DNA of 64,000 nt. Origin: Brachyspira sp949287565. GTDB lineage: Bacteria > Spirochaetota > Brachyspiria > Brachyspirales > Brachyspiraceae. The stretch lies in assembly GCF_036997615.1 (NCBI RefSeq), contig NZ_JAWLQA010000001.1. One strand, given 5' to 3'. Position numbers and translations under genes: made by a program. Positions 1 to 8,012 of the stretch are shown piece after piece; the first letter of the stretch is position 1, and each line of letters starts with the position of its first letter. The notes under the pieces were generated by a model. It had not been told where the DNA came from. It saw only the letters and a list, made by a program, of their open reading frames with translations, and did not search any database.

Positions 1-638
1 ATAGTATAACAACAATATTCAGTATAATATTCTCATATTTTGTAATACTTCCATTTGTTACTTTTTATTTAATGCTGGACTTTCAAAATATTAAAGAAAG
101 AATCATAAAAATAATTCCTATGAGATGGCAAAGCTCTGTAAGTAATATAATAAAAAATTCAAATTATATTATAAACAGTTATGTAGTTGGAATGACAATA
201 TTAGCAGTATCATTTTTTATAATAAGTTATATATTGCTATCTGTAACGAATACTAAATATGCTTTTATGTTGGCTTTACTAAGAGGACTTTTAAATTACA
301 TACCATTCATAGGACCATTTGCAGCATTTATATCAGCATTATTTATAGGTGTAATTACAGAGCCTGTATGGTGGCATGGTGCTTTAAAAATGTGCATAAT
401 ATATGGGGTTATACAAATATTAGATTCAGGAATAATGGCACCTAAAATATTAGGAAAATCAGTAAAGATTCACCCTATAGCTGTAATGTTCAGTACTATT
501 ATAGGAGGAGTTCTCTTTGGTTTCTTAGGAGTATTATTTGCTGTTCCTTTCTGCGGAATTATTATTATCACTATAAAAAACTTTTTTAATAAATATTATC
601 ATTCAAAATTTTACACTTTAACTAAAAGAGGCGAATAG
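1..638 (+). CDS. AI-2E family transporter (PF01594 type), 5' end outside the window
   Basis: The reading frame is open from the first bases of the window, so the gene starts upstream and only its last 211 or so codons are seen. The visible part holds at least five hydrophobic segments. It also has two features typical of this permease family: a YIPFIGPF loop, and a conserved tail of the type KSVKIHPIAV followed by a Gly-rich membrane segment. Family members are multi-pass inner-membrane proteins linked to autoinducer-2 export or Na+/H+ exchange; the substrate cannot be told here. The first ATG at 72 lies inside the transmembrane region and is not a plausible start. The stop abuts the next gene, suggesting co-transcription. 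Confidence 0.85.
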   Translation, partial: SITTIFSIIFSYFVILPFVTFYLMLDFQNIKERIIKIIPMRWQSSVSNIIKNSNYIINSYVVGMTILAVSFFIISYILLSVTNTKYAFMLALLRGLLNYIPFIGPFAAFISALFIGVITEPVWWHGALKMCIIYGVIQILDSGIMAPKILGKSVKIHPIAVMFSTIIGGVLFGFLGVLFAVPFCGIIIITIKNFFNKYYHSKFYTLTKRGE

Positions 639-1169
639 ATGTTAGTTTACTTAGTACCTATATTTATAATACTTCCATTATTTCTAATGGCTATTATGAT
701 ATTTTTACCAACCTTTATAGGAAAGAGAATACCTCCAGCTTTTTCAAAAGAAAAAACTCAAGTATTTAATATTAAAAGAAATGAATTATATAATTTGCTT
801 ATAGATTATGAAAATTATCCTGCTTGGTTAAAATATATATCAATAGTTCGCACTGAAAAACTGGATAATGATAAAATAAAAATAATGCAGACATATTCTA
901 ATAGAAGAACATATCAGGAATTAATAGAAGTAAGAAGAATAGAGAACAGCGAAATATCTATGGTAAAAACAGAAAATGAATTTACTGCTTTATGGACATA
1001 TATATTAGAAGATACAGAAAATGGAAGAACTAGACTTACAATAAAAGAAACTATGTATGTATATCATCCATATTTGAGATTTATGCTTAAATATGTACTT
1101 ATAGATGAAAATGGTAAGAATGACTTTTTCAGAAGAGTAAGAAGTTTCATAAACAAACATAAACAATAA
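639..1169 (+). CDS. Membrane-anchored START/SRPBCC-like protein
   Basis: The protein has 176 residues. Residues 3-27 form one strongly hydrophobic segment, followed by a soluble domain of about 130 residues. The pattern of that domain (a YENYPAWLKYI helix, then alternating beta-strands and a long C-terminal helix) resembles polyketide cyclase/START-type lipid- or ligand-binding folds. The anchor is at the N-terminus, so the domain could face either side of the membrane. It follows the permease gene directly, with its ATG on the base after the previous stop, so the two are probably translated from one mRNA. The ligand is unknown. The fold call rests on sequence pattern only. Confidence 0.6.
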   Translation: MLVYLVPIFIILPLFLMAIMIFLPTFIGKRIPPAFSKEKTQVFNIKRNELYNLLIDYENYPAWLKYISIVRTEKLDNDKIKIMQTYSNRRTYQELIEVRRIENSEISMVKTENEFTALWTYILEDTENGRTRLTIKETMYVYHPYLRFMLKYVLIDENGKNDFFRRVRSFINKHKQ

Positions 1170-1372
1170 TTTTTTATTATTGTTATGCTCGTCAACAAAG
1201 TCCACCTCGCGGCAGGTGTCACCTACAATAACCTACTTGGTGGCTACAACTCGCTTTTATATATTAATTATGCTATTAATTTTTTAGAGCGATAAACGAG
1301 CAGCTGATAACTGACAAAGTAAGTTGTCAGCTATTTTTTAGCGAGTTTATCGCTAGCAACAATAAAAAATTA
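1162..1372. repeat. Compact element of nested inverted repeats, non-coding
   Basis: This convergent intergenic region is packed with complementary arms and is richer in G+C than its surroundings. AACAATAAT at 1162 pairs with ATTATTGTT ending at 1184. TGCTCGT at 1186-1192 pairs with ACGAGCA at 1296-1302. AGCGATAAAC at 1288-1297 pairs with GTTTATCGCT at 1345-1354. AGCTGATAACT at 1302-1312 pairs, with one wobble, with AGTTGTCAGCT at 1322-1332. AATTTTTTATT... near 1168 is echoed inversely at 1358-1371. The central part also has CACCT/AGGTG arms. It could be a MITE-like element, a bidirectional terminator or a structured RNA. No ORF in it looks real. Confidence 0.6.
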
Positions 1373-1711
1373 CTATTTTCTGTTCTTCTCTCCCCACACG
1401 CATATAGCATCTAATATTGGTATTAATGACTTTCCTCTTTTAGATAAGCTATACTCTACTTTTGGAGGTATTTGCGGATATTCTTTCCTAACAACTAAAT
1501 CATCCTTTTCTAATTCTTTCAAAGTTAAACTCAATGTTTTATGAGATATATTAGATATTATTCTTTTTAATTCATTATATCTCACTACATTTAATTCTGA
1601 CAATATATATAATATTATCATTTTATATTTACCTGATATCAATGACATAGTATAAGCAAAACCTGTATCTTCCATATATTTTTCTTTCAATTTGCTATTA
1701 TCTTTTTTCAT
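1373..1711 (-). CDS. HxlR-family winged-helix transcriptional regulator
   Basis: The 112-residue product is a single winged helix-turn-helix domain of HxlR type. The key features are the segment SLISGKYKMIILYILSE, the recognition-helix region ISHKTLSLTLKELEKDDLV and the wing with PPKVEYSLSKRGKSL. HxlR proteins are often redox- or aldehyde-responsive repressors of the divergent oxidoreductase gene, and here a flavodoxin-type reductase lies on the other strand 132 bp away. The intergenic space carries two copies of a CTTTT(A)GTTAGTA sequence about 20 bp apart, a plausible operator. No effector cysteine is obvious apart from one near the C-terminus. Confidence 0.85.
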   Translation of the reverse strand: MKKDNSKLKEKYMEDTGFAYTMSLISGKYKMIILYILSELNVVRYNELKRIISNISHKTLSLTLKELEKDDLVVRKEYPQIPPKVEYSLSKRGKSLIPILDAICVWGEKNRK

Positions 1712-1742
1712 ATATTATCCTTTATGCTTATTTTACACTTTA

Positions 1743-1804
1743 CTTTTAGTTAGTATATAACACTTTTGTTAGTACTTGATAATTATAATATATAATACTA
1801 AAAT
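1743..1804 (+). promoter_or_regulatory. Candidate promoter/operator between the HxlR regulator and the reductase
   Basis: Direct repeats CTTTTAGTTAGTA (1743-1755) and CTTTTGTTAGTA (1763-1774) are about two helical turns apart. TTAGTA near 1769 and TACTAA near 1796 form an inverted pair. TTGATA (1776-1781) and TAAAAT (1799-1804) with a 17-bp spacer are a possible -35/-10 for the reductase gene. Binding by the neighbouring HxlR protein is inferred from position. Confidence 0.45.
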
Positions 1805-1843
1805 AATAATATCAATAATAATTTACTATATAGGAGTAAAAAA

Positions 1844-2401
1844 ATGAAAAAAATATTAATTTTAAATGGAAGCCCTAGATTAAATGGTAATACTTCTGCA
1901 TTGATAGAAGAGTTTACTAAAGGAGCAAAACTTAATGGAAATGATATAATAAAATTCGATTTGGACAGAATGAATATACATTGCTGTAAAGGCTGTTTGA
2001 AAGGCGGTAAAAATCCTGATAGTCCATGCATCCAAAAAGATGATATGGATAAAATATATCCTCATTATAAAGAAGCTGATATATTAGTACTAGCTTCACC
2101 TATGTATTATTGGTCTTTCTCCGCTCAATTAAAAATATTTATAGATAGAATATTCGCTGTTACTGAAATAGATCCTAATTATAAAACACCGTATAAAGAA
2201 TGTTTTATGCTCATGGCAGCAGAAGGAAATGATGATAACAATTCTAAACCTGTTATAGAATATTATCAATCTTTATTGAATTACTTGGGCTGGAAAGATT
2301 TAGATTATTTAATTGCAGGAGGAGTATTTAACATAGGAGATATAAAAGGAAAATATAAATTTTTAGATAAAGCATTTGAAATGGGAAAAGCTATAATTTA
2401 A
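1844..2401 (+). CDS. Flavodoxin-fold NAD(P)H-dependent oxidoreductase
   Basis: The 185-residue protein has the NADPH-dependent FMN reductase/flavodoxin fold. It starts with a first beta-strand and phosphate loop, ILNGSPRLNGNTSALI. A middle segment, ASPMYYWSFSAQLKIFIDR, is typical of FMN binding. A cysteine cluster (HCCKGC and a later Cys before a DDM motif) recalls iron-sulfur flavoproteins, but the spacing is incomplete, so a cluster is not expected. The likely job is two-electron reduction of quinones, nitro-compounds or similar electrophiles in the cytoplasm. A ribosome site AGGAG stands 9 bases before the ATG. The divergent HxlR gene suggests stress-induced control. Confidence 0.8.
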   Translation: MKKILILNGSPRLNGNTSALIEEFTKGAKLNGNDIIKFDLDRMNIHCCKGCLKGGKNPDSPCIQKDDMDKIYPHYKEADILVLASPMYYWSFSAQLKIFIDRIFAVTEIDPNYKTPYKECFMLMAAEGNDDNNSKPVIEYYQSLLNYLGWKDLDYLIAGGVFNIGDIKGKYKFLDKAFEMGKAII

Positions 2402-2472
2402 ATCATTTACATTAATTCATTTTAATATATAATTTATAGTCAATAAATTTAAAAAATAAGGATTTTTAATAC

Positions 2473-3435
2473 ATGATTAATTTTGAACCTATTTCATTAG
2501 AAAAACAGGAACTTTATCATAAATATTTTTCTATGACTCCGGAGCAATCTGCTGATTATACATTTATGAATTTGCTTGGATTAAAAGATATATACATGCT
2601 TGAATGGGCATTTACTGAAAAACTAGTTTGGATAAGACAGAAATCACCATATACCATATATTGGGCACCAGTAGGCGATTGGTTTAATACTAACTTCTGC
2701 ACCGATTTTAGCCCTTGTGAAATTTCAGGTGAAACTATAATAAGAATACCTAAAGAACTTGCTTTATTTTGGGAGAAAACAACTAAAATAAAAGTAAAAG
2801 AAACTAGAGATGAATGGGAATACTTATACGATTTTAATGAATTAGTAACATTACCCGGTAAAAAATTTCATAATAAGAAAAATTTATATAATCAATTTCT
2901 TAAAAACGAATTCAAATATGTCCCAATAGATAATAAAACTGTAATAAATGATATACTTGATTTCGAGGCTAAATGGGAAGAAGAAGAGAAAAAAAACAAT
3001 GCTGCTTCAAATGAAAATAATGCAGAAGAATGCGAAACTTTTGACAGTACTAAACTATTAACTCATGAAGTGAGAGCCGAAGCAGATACTATAATGATAA
3101 AAACTTTACTTGGTAATTGGGATATAATAAATAATATAATAGGCGGTGCTATTTATATAAATAACAAAATAGTAGCATATACAATAGCTGATTTAAGTAT
3201 GAGAGATACTATTGTAGTTCATTCAGAAAGAGGAGATAGAAATTACAAAGGAACATATCAGGCAATAAACAGAATGTTCTTAGAGAATTTAAAAAATTAT
3301 GTAAGTGATTATGAAAGATTTAAATTTGTTAATAGAGAGCAGGACGTTGGAGATTTAGGACTTAGAAAAGCAAAAATGTCATATAATCCTGTAGGATATA
3401 TAGAGAAGTATAAAGGTTTCTGTACAGAATTCTAA
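2473..3435 (+). CDS. DUF2156 protein (LPG-synthase C-terminal-like acyltransferase fold)
   Basis: The 320-residue soluble protein matches the DUF2156 pattern. It has an N-terminal segment around SADYTFMNLLGL, a basic central segment GKKFHNKKNLYNQF, and a C-terminal GNAT-like half ending in YNPVGYIEKYKGF. Proteins of this group resemble the aminoacyl-transferase domain of lysyl-phosphatidylglycerol synthases, but free-standing members have no settled reaction. An acidic, Asn/Glu-rich stretch (about residues 168-195) separates the two halves and looks like a flexible insert. AAGGA stands 10 bases before the ATG. The gene is followed by a bidirectional terminator. Confidence 0.7.
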   Translation: MINFEPISLEKQELYHKYFSMTPEQSADYTFMNLLGLKDIYMLEWAFTEKLVWIRQKSPYTIYWAPVGDWFNTNFCTDFSPCEISGETIIRIPKELALFWEKTTKIKVKETRDEWEYLYDFNELVTLPGKKFHNKKNLYNQFLKNEFKYVPIDNKTVINDILDFEAKWEEEEKKNNAASNENNAEECETFDSTKLLTHEVRAEADTIMIKTLLGNWDIINNIIGGAIYINNKIVAYTIADLSMRDTIVVHSERGDRNYKGTYQAINRMFLENLKNYVSDYERFKFVNREQDVGDLGLRKAKMSYNPVGYIEKYKGFCTEF

Positions 3436-3474
3436 TAAATTATAAATATAAAGCTAATTTATAATTTTTTCAAT

Positions 3475-3512
3475 AAAAAAGGAAGCCCGAAAAAATCGAG
3501 CTTCCTTTTATT
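3475..3512. terminator. Bidirectional rho-independent terminator
   Basis: Arms AAAGGAAGC and GCTTCCTTT flank a 13-base loop. T-rich runs follow on both strands, so it can end both the DUF2156 gene and the oad operon, which converge here. Confidence 0.8.
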
Positions 3513-3528
3513 TATTTAGATATACTTA

Positions 3529-4905
3529 TTAACCTAATATAGCCAAAAGTACACCAGCAGCAACTGCAGAACCAATTACTCCTGAAACGTTTGGACCCAT
3601 AGCATGCATAAGTAAGAAGTTGTGAGGGTTAGATTCCTGTCCAACTTTGTTAGCAACTCTTGCAGACATAGGAACAGCTGATACTCCAGCAGCTCCGATA
3701 AGAGGATTGATTTTGTCTTTGCTGAATAAGTTCATAAATTTAGCAAGAAGTACTCCGCCTGCTGTACCCATAGAGAATGCTACTAAACCTAATACTAATA
3801 TACCCAATGTTTCAAAACGTAAGAATTTATCAGCAGCTAATTTACTACCAACAGATAAACCTAACATTATTGTAACAATATTTATTAATTCATTTTGAGC
3901 AGTTTTAGAAAGTCTTTCAGTAACACCAGATTCTTTTATTAAATTACCAAACATTAAAGCACCAATTAAAGGAGCAGCATCTGGCAATAATAAAGCAACA
4001 AGTATTATAACAGTAAGAGGGAAAATGATTTTTTCTCTTTTACTAACAGGACGAAGCTGTTTCATTTCAATTTTTCTTTCATTTTCAGTAGTTAGCCATT
4101 TCATAATAGGAGGCTGTATTATAGGTACTAAAGCCATATATGAATAAGCAGCAACAGCAATAGCACCCAACAAATGAGGTGAAAGTCTTGAAGCTGTAAA
4201 TATAGCTGTAGGGCCGTCAGCACCTCCGATAATACCTATTGAAGCAGCATCTTTCAATGAGAAAGAAATTACTGGTATGTATGTAGATATTATCATAGCA
4301 CCTAATAAAGTACCGAATATACCTATTTGAGCAGCAGCACCTAATAAAGCAGTTTTAGGGTTAGCAATAAGCGGACCAAAGTCTGTCATAGCACCAACAC
4401 CAATGAATATGAATAATGGGAATAAACCTGATTCAATACCAAAAGTATATATCTGACCTAAAAAACCGCCGCTGCTTATAGTAACAGGTATACCATTCAT
4501 AATCTCTACTACAGGTAAAGCCGCAATATTTGCTATAGGAATATTAGCTAAAATTCCTCCCATACCTATAGGGATAAGAAGAAGCGGTTCAAAGCCTTTA
4601 GCTATAGCAAGATAAACTAAAAGCAAGCCAACACAAATCATTATAGCATTCTGCCATAATGGAGCAGATTTTACTTTAATATCATTTAATTTAGTTTGAT
4701 ATTTTTCTTGTTTACTCTTTTCAGCTTTAACCTGAGCATCTGCTATTTCTTTTTCGCTTCTAGGAAATAAACCTCCGAAAGCAGTATTTCTCACCAAAGA
4801 AATAAGCGAATCTTTTATATTAAGAGGTTCCTGATCACTTTCTTGAGGCAACACCACAGATGCTGTCATAAAGATAAGTGCAAATACTAAAAATATTTTT
4901 CTCAT
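3529..4905 (-). CDS. oadB: Sodium-pumping oxaloacetate decarboxylase, beta subunit
   Basis: The 458-residue protein is the membrane subunit of a Na+-translocating decarboxylase. It carries out decarboxylation of the carboxybiotin and couples it to Na+ export. The long hydrophobic body has about nine membrane segments. It contains the diagnostic GGADGPT loop (residues 227-233, with the Asp taken to be the essential one) and a conserved C-terminal SARVANKVGQESNPHNFL segment. An extra N-terminal part has a signal-like segment (1-20) and then a charged stretch (45-75) before the first standard helix. AAGGAGAT precedes the ATG. It is the last gene of oadGAB. Confidence 0.92.
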   Translation of the reverse strand: MRKIFLVFALIFMTASVVLPQESDQEPLNIKDSLISLVRNTAFGGLFPRSEKEIADAQVKAEKSKQEKYQTKLNDIKVKSAPLWQNAIMICVGLLLVYLAIAKGFEPLLLIPIGMGGILANIPIANIAALPVVEIMNGIPVTISSGGFLGQIYTFGIESGLFPLFIFIGVGAMTDFGPLIANPKTALLGAAAQIGIFGTLLGAMIISTYIPVISFSLKDAASIGIIGGADGPTAIFTASRLSPHLLGAIAVAAYSYMALVPIIQPPIMKWLTTENERKIEMKQLRPVSKREKIIFPLTVIILVALLLPDAAPLIGALMFGNLIKESGVTERLSKTAQNELINIVTIMLGLSVGSKLAADKFLRFETLGILVLGLVAFSMGTAGGVLLAKFMNLFSKDKINPLIGAAGVSAVPMSARVANKVGQESNPHNFLLMHAMGPNVSGVIGSAVAAGVLLAILG

Positions 4906-4938
4906 TATTTTTATCTCCTTAAAATCAGCATCTATATA

Positions 4939-6738
4939 TTAGCCAACTATAGCCAATTCCTGACCTGCAACTACAGCATCACCCGGTTTAACTTTAACTT
5001 CTTTAACTACTCCGCTTGCAGAAGATTTTATTTCAACTTCCATTTTCATAGCTTCTACTATTAATATAGTAGTTCCGTCTTGAACTTGAGTTCCTACAGG
5101 AGCAACTATTTTTAATACTGTACCAGGTAAACCAGCAATAACAGGAGTAGCAGAACCTGATGAAGCAGGAGCAGCAGATTGAGCAGCACCGGCAACTATA
5201 CCATCTTTAATACTATAATCATAGCTTACGCCATCAACTATAGCTTTTCCATTTTCTATTTTTATACCATAGCTAGAACCGCCAACTGTAACAGTAACTT
5301 CATTACTTGTAGCTTTAACATCAGAAGCACCGCCTGCATTCTTTCTAATACCAAGTTTAGCTTCGCCTTTAAGGAATTGAATACCTTTTTCTTTACAAGC
5401 AGCAGCTATAAATACATTTTCATCAGAAAGATCTGTAATACCAGCATCTTTTAAAGCCTGTTCAGCAGCTTTTCTACCTTTTTTAGGGTTTTTATCATCT
5501 ATATCCATAGCAAGTTCAGTAGTAGGCTGTAAACCTAATTGTTCACTAGCTATTTTTACGATTTCTGGATCTGGAGTAGAAGGTGTTTTACCAAAATAAC
5601 CTAATACCATTTTTCCATAACCATCAGCAATTTTTTTCCATTCACCTTGCATTACATTATTGAATGCTTGTTGGAAATAGAACTGAGATACAGGAGTTAC
5701 TGAAGTACCAAAACCGCCTTTTTTAACAACTTCTGTCATAGCTTTAATAACTTCAGGGAATCTGTTCATAACATTAATATCTCTCATCATTTGAGTATTA
5801 GCTGTTAAAGCACCGCCAGGCATTGGAGCGAATGGAATCATAGGCTCTACTGTTCTACTTTCAGGTGGTAAGAAGTAATCTTTCATACATTCTTTGAATA
5901 CTTCTTCAGCTTCTCTGATTTTATCTATATCTACATTAAGAGTATATTCAGTGCCTCTTAAAGCATGCCACATAACTATTAAGTCTGTTTGACAAGTACC
6001 GCCTGATACAGGAGCAGCTGAAAGGTCTATACAATCAGCACCAGCATCTAAAGCAGCTCTGTACTGAACAGCACCTATACCTGCAGTCTCATGGCTATGC
6101 ATTTGTATATGTACATCTTTACCTAATATTCTTCTAGCTTCTTTAATAGTATCATAAACTACTTGAGGAGTTGTAGTACCTGAAGCATCTTTGAAACATA
6201 CAGAATCAAAATCTACTTTATCTTTGATTTGAGTTAATACTTTGCCATAGAAAGCAGCATCATGTGCACCTTCACATCCTGGAGGAAGTGCCATCATACT
6301 AACACATACTTGGTGTTTTAATCCTGCTTCTTTAATACATTTACCGCTGAAAATAAGGTTATTAACATCATTTAAAGCGTCGAAGTTTCTAATAGTTGTA
6401 ATACCATGTTTTTTGAATAAATCAGCATGAAGCTTAATCATTTCTCTAGGCTGAGATTCCAAACCTACAACGTTAACTCCTCTTGCTAAAGTTTGTAAGT
6501 TTACATCAGGACCTACAGTTTTTCTGAAAGTATCCATTACATCAAAAGCGTTTTCATTGTTATAGAAAAATGCACTTTGGAAAGTTGCACCGCCGCCTGA
6601 TTCAAAATATGTAACGCCTGCTTTAACAAAAGCCTCTACTGCAGGCATAAAATCCTTAGATAATACTCTAGCACCATAAACGGACTGAAAACCATCTCTG
6701 AATGCTGTTAGCATAAATTTTACTTCTTTTTTAGCCAT
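4939..6738 (-). CDS. oadA: Oxaloacetate decarboxylase alpha subunit / pyruvate carboxylase subunit B type
   Basis: The 599-residue protein moves a carboxyl group between oxaloacetate and a protein-bound biotin. The carboxyltransferase TIM barrel begins at once (FRDGFQS, Asp15). Its active-site Lys is in CFKDASG and its metal-binding histidines are in MHSHETAG, where the usual HDT is HET. The conserved carboxylase domain fills roughly 290-480. An Ala/Ser linker leads to a biotinyl domain with EAMKME (biotinylated Lys565). With the membrane beta and gamma subunits next to it, the sodium pump is more likely than an anaplerotic pyruvate carboxylase. AAGGAGAT stands 7 bases before the start. Confidence 0.92.
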   Translation of the reverse strand: MAKKEVKFMLTAFRDGFQSVYGARVLSKDFMPAVEAFVKAGVTYFESGGGATFQSAFFYNNENAFDVMDTFRKTVGPDVNLQTLARGVNVVGLESQPREMIKLHADLFKKHGITTIRNFDALNDVNNLIFSGKCIKEAGLKHQVCVSMMALPPGCEGAHDAAFYGKVLTQIKDKVDFDSVCFKDASGTTTPQVVYDTIKEARRILGKDVHIQMHSHETAGIGAVQYRAALDAGADCIDLSAAPVSGGTCQTDLIVMWHALRGTEYTLNVDIDKIREAEEVFKECMKDYFLPPESRTVEPMIPFAPMPGGALTANTQMMRDINVMNRFPEVIKAMTEVVKKGGFGTSVTPVSQFYFQQAFNNVMQGEWKKIADGYGKMVLGYFGKTPSTPDPEIVKIASEQLGLQPTTELAMDIDDKNPKKGRKAAEQALKDAGITDLSDENVFIAAACKEKGIQFLKGEAKLGIRKNAGGASDVKATSNEVTVTVGGSSYGIKIENGKAIVDGVSYDYSIKDGIVAGAAQSAAPASSGSATPVIAGLPGTVLKIVAPVGTQVQDGTTILIVEAMKMEVEIKSSASGVVKEVKVKPGDAVVAGQELAIVG

Positions 6739-6765
6739 TCTTATATCTCCTTAAAAAACTCACTA

Positions 6766-7017
6766 TTACTTAGATTTATTGCTATGAATATGTGCCAAAG
6801 CTATAGCTATAGCAACCATTTTATCATTATTTACTGTTTGAACTGGTGCTGGAGAAGATGAAGAGGCCTCTTGAGGAGGAGGCATTAACTTATCTACCTG
6901 AGCTACAACAGTACTAACTATTTTCATAACATATACTAATATGATTAAAAACAATACAACAACGCCCATACCTATGACCATTATTTGTAGAGCTTCCATG
7001 ATACTACTGTTCATCAA
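6766..7017 (-). CDS. oadG: Oxaloacetate decarboxylase gamma subunit
   Basis: This small 83-residue protein has one membrane helix (about 10-34). It is followed by a Pro/Ser/Ala-rich stretch and a basic C-terminus, the normal layout of OadG, which holds alpha and beta together at the membrane. It is the first gene of oadGAB; the gap to oadA is only 27 bases. The identity relies mainly on size, layout and position, since gamma subunits are poorly conserved. Confidence 0.85.
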   Translation of the reverse strand: MMNSSIMEALQIMVIGMGVVVLFLIILVYVMKIVSTVVAQVDKLMPPPQEASSSSPAPVQTVNNDKMVAIAIALAHIHSNKSK

Positions 7018-7051
7018 AAATACTCCTATTACTGTAAATTTTTAATAATTC

Positions 7052-7080
7052 ATTATACACTATCTTTTACTTATATACAA
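7052..7080 (-). promoter_or_regulatory. Promoter of oadGAB
   Basis: On the minus strand TTGTAT (7075-7080) and TATAAT (7052-7057) are separated by 17 bp, about 35 bp upstream of the oadG start. Confidence 0.7.
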
Positions 7081-7121
7081 GTGTATTTATTACAAAATAT
7101 AGCTTTAATATCACAATATAT

Positions 7122-7149
7122 TTGACTTTATAAAAATACTTAATATAAT
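7122..7149 (+). promoter_or_regulatory. Promoter of murI
   Basis: TTGACT (7122-7127) and TATAAT (7144-7149) are separated by 16 bp, and the start codon lies 34 bp downstream. It is arranged back to back with the oad promoter without overlap. Confidence 0.75.
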
Positions 7150-7183
7150 AATACAAGCTAGTTAATATAATAGGATAAAAAAT

Positions 7184-8011
7184 ATGAACATTGACTCTTT
7201 TTCATCAGATATGCCGATAGCTGTTTTTGATTCCGGATTTGGAGGCTTAACTGTTTTAAAACAATTACTAAAAATATTACCAGATGAAAATTATATATAT
7301 CTTGGAGATAATGCTAATATACCTTATGGTGATAAATCAAAAGAAAAAATTATAGAACTAACATTAAAAATGGCAGATTTCCTAATAAAACAAAAATGCA
7401 AAATGATTATCATCGCATGCAATACTATATCAGCATGTACTTATAATATTTTAAAACAAAAATATGAAATACCAATAATAGAAGTTATATCAAATGGTGC
7501 AATAGATGCTTTAAATAACACAAAAAATAATAACATATCAATAATGGGTACTGAATTCACTGTTCATTCAAATGCATATAAAGATATGATAAACAATCAT
7601 AATAAAGAGATAAAAGTTACACAAGTAGCATGCAAAGATTTATGCCCTATGATAGAAAATGATTGGCATAGTTATGATAATAGATTAGAAGTTCTTGCAA
7701 ACTATTTAGAAAGTATAGATAAAAATTCAGATACTCTAATATTAGCCTGCACTCATTATCCTCATATAACAGATGATATAAAATATTTACTTCAAAATAA
7801 TATAAAAAATTCTGTAAAAAACATAATAGATCCATCATATCATACTGCAATATCAGTAAAAAAATATTTGGAAGAAAATAATTTACTTAATAACAGTAAT
7901 GAGAAATATGTAAAAATATACACAACGGAAGATATAGAAAAAGCAAATAAAATAATAGATATTTTTATGCCTAAAAATTCAAAATATAGTTTAGAAGAAA
8001 TAAAATTATAA
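7184..8011 (+). CDS. murI: Glutamate racemase
   Basis: The 275-residue enzyme makes D-glutamate for peptidoglycan by two-base racemisation in the cytoplasm. All hallmarks are present: FDSGFGGLTVL (Asp16, Ser17), the first catalytic cysteine in ACNTIS (Cys79), and the second in ACTHYPH (Cys189). The length is normal for the family. It has its own promoter and a weak ribosome site (AGGAT) before the ATG. It converges on the ViaA-like gene with a gap of a single base and no visible terminator. Confidence 0.95.
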   Translation: MNIDSFSSDMPIAVFDSGFGGLTVLKQLLKILPDENYIYLGDNANIPYGDKSKEKIIELTLKMADFLIKQKCKMIIIACNTISACTYNILKQKYEIPIIEVISNGAIDALNNTKNNNISIMGTEFTVHSNAYKDMINNHNKEIKVTQVACKDLCPMIENDWHSYDNRLEVLANYLESIDKNSDTLILACTHYPHITDDIKYLLQNNIKNSVKNIIDPSYHTAISVKKYLEENNLLNNSNEKYVKIYTTEDIEKANKIIDIFMPKNSKYSLEEIKL

Positions 8012-8012
8012 T

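Noticed and set aside
1844..2401. Iron-sulfur flavoprotein assignment
   Set aside because: The cysteine spacing lacks one of the four Cys needed for the compact cluster motif, so only a flavin reductase is called.
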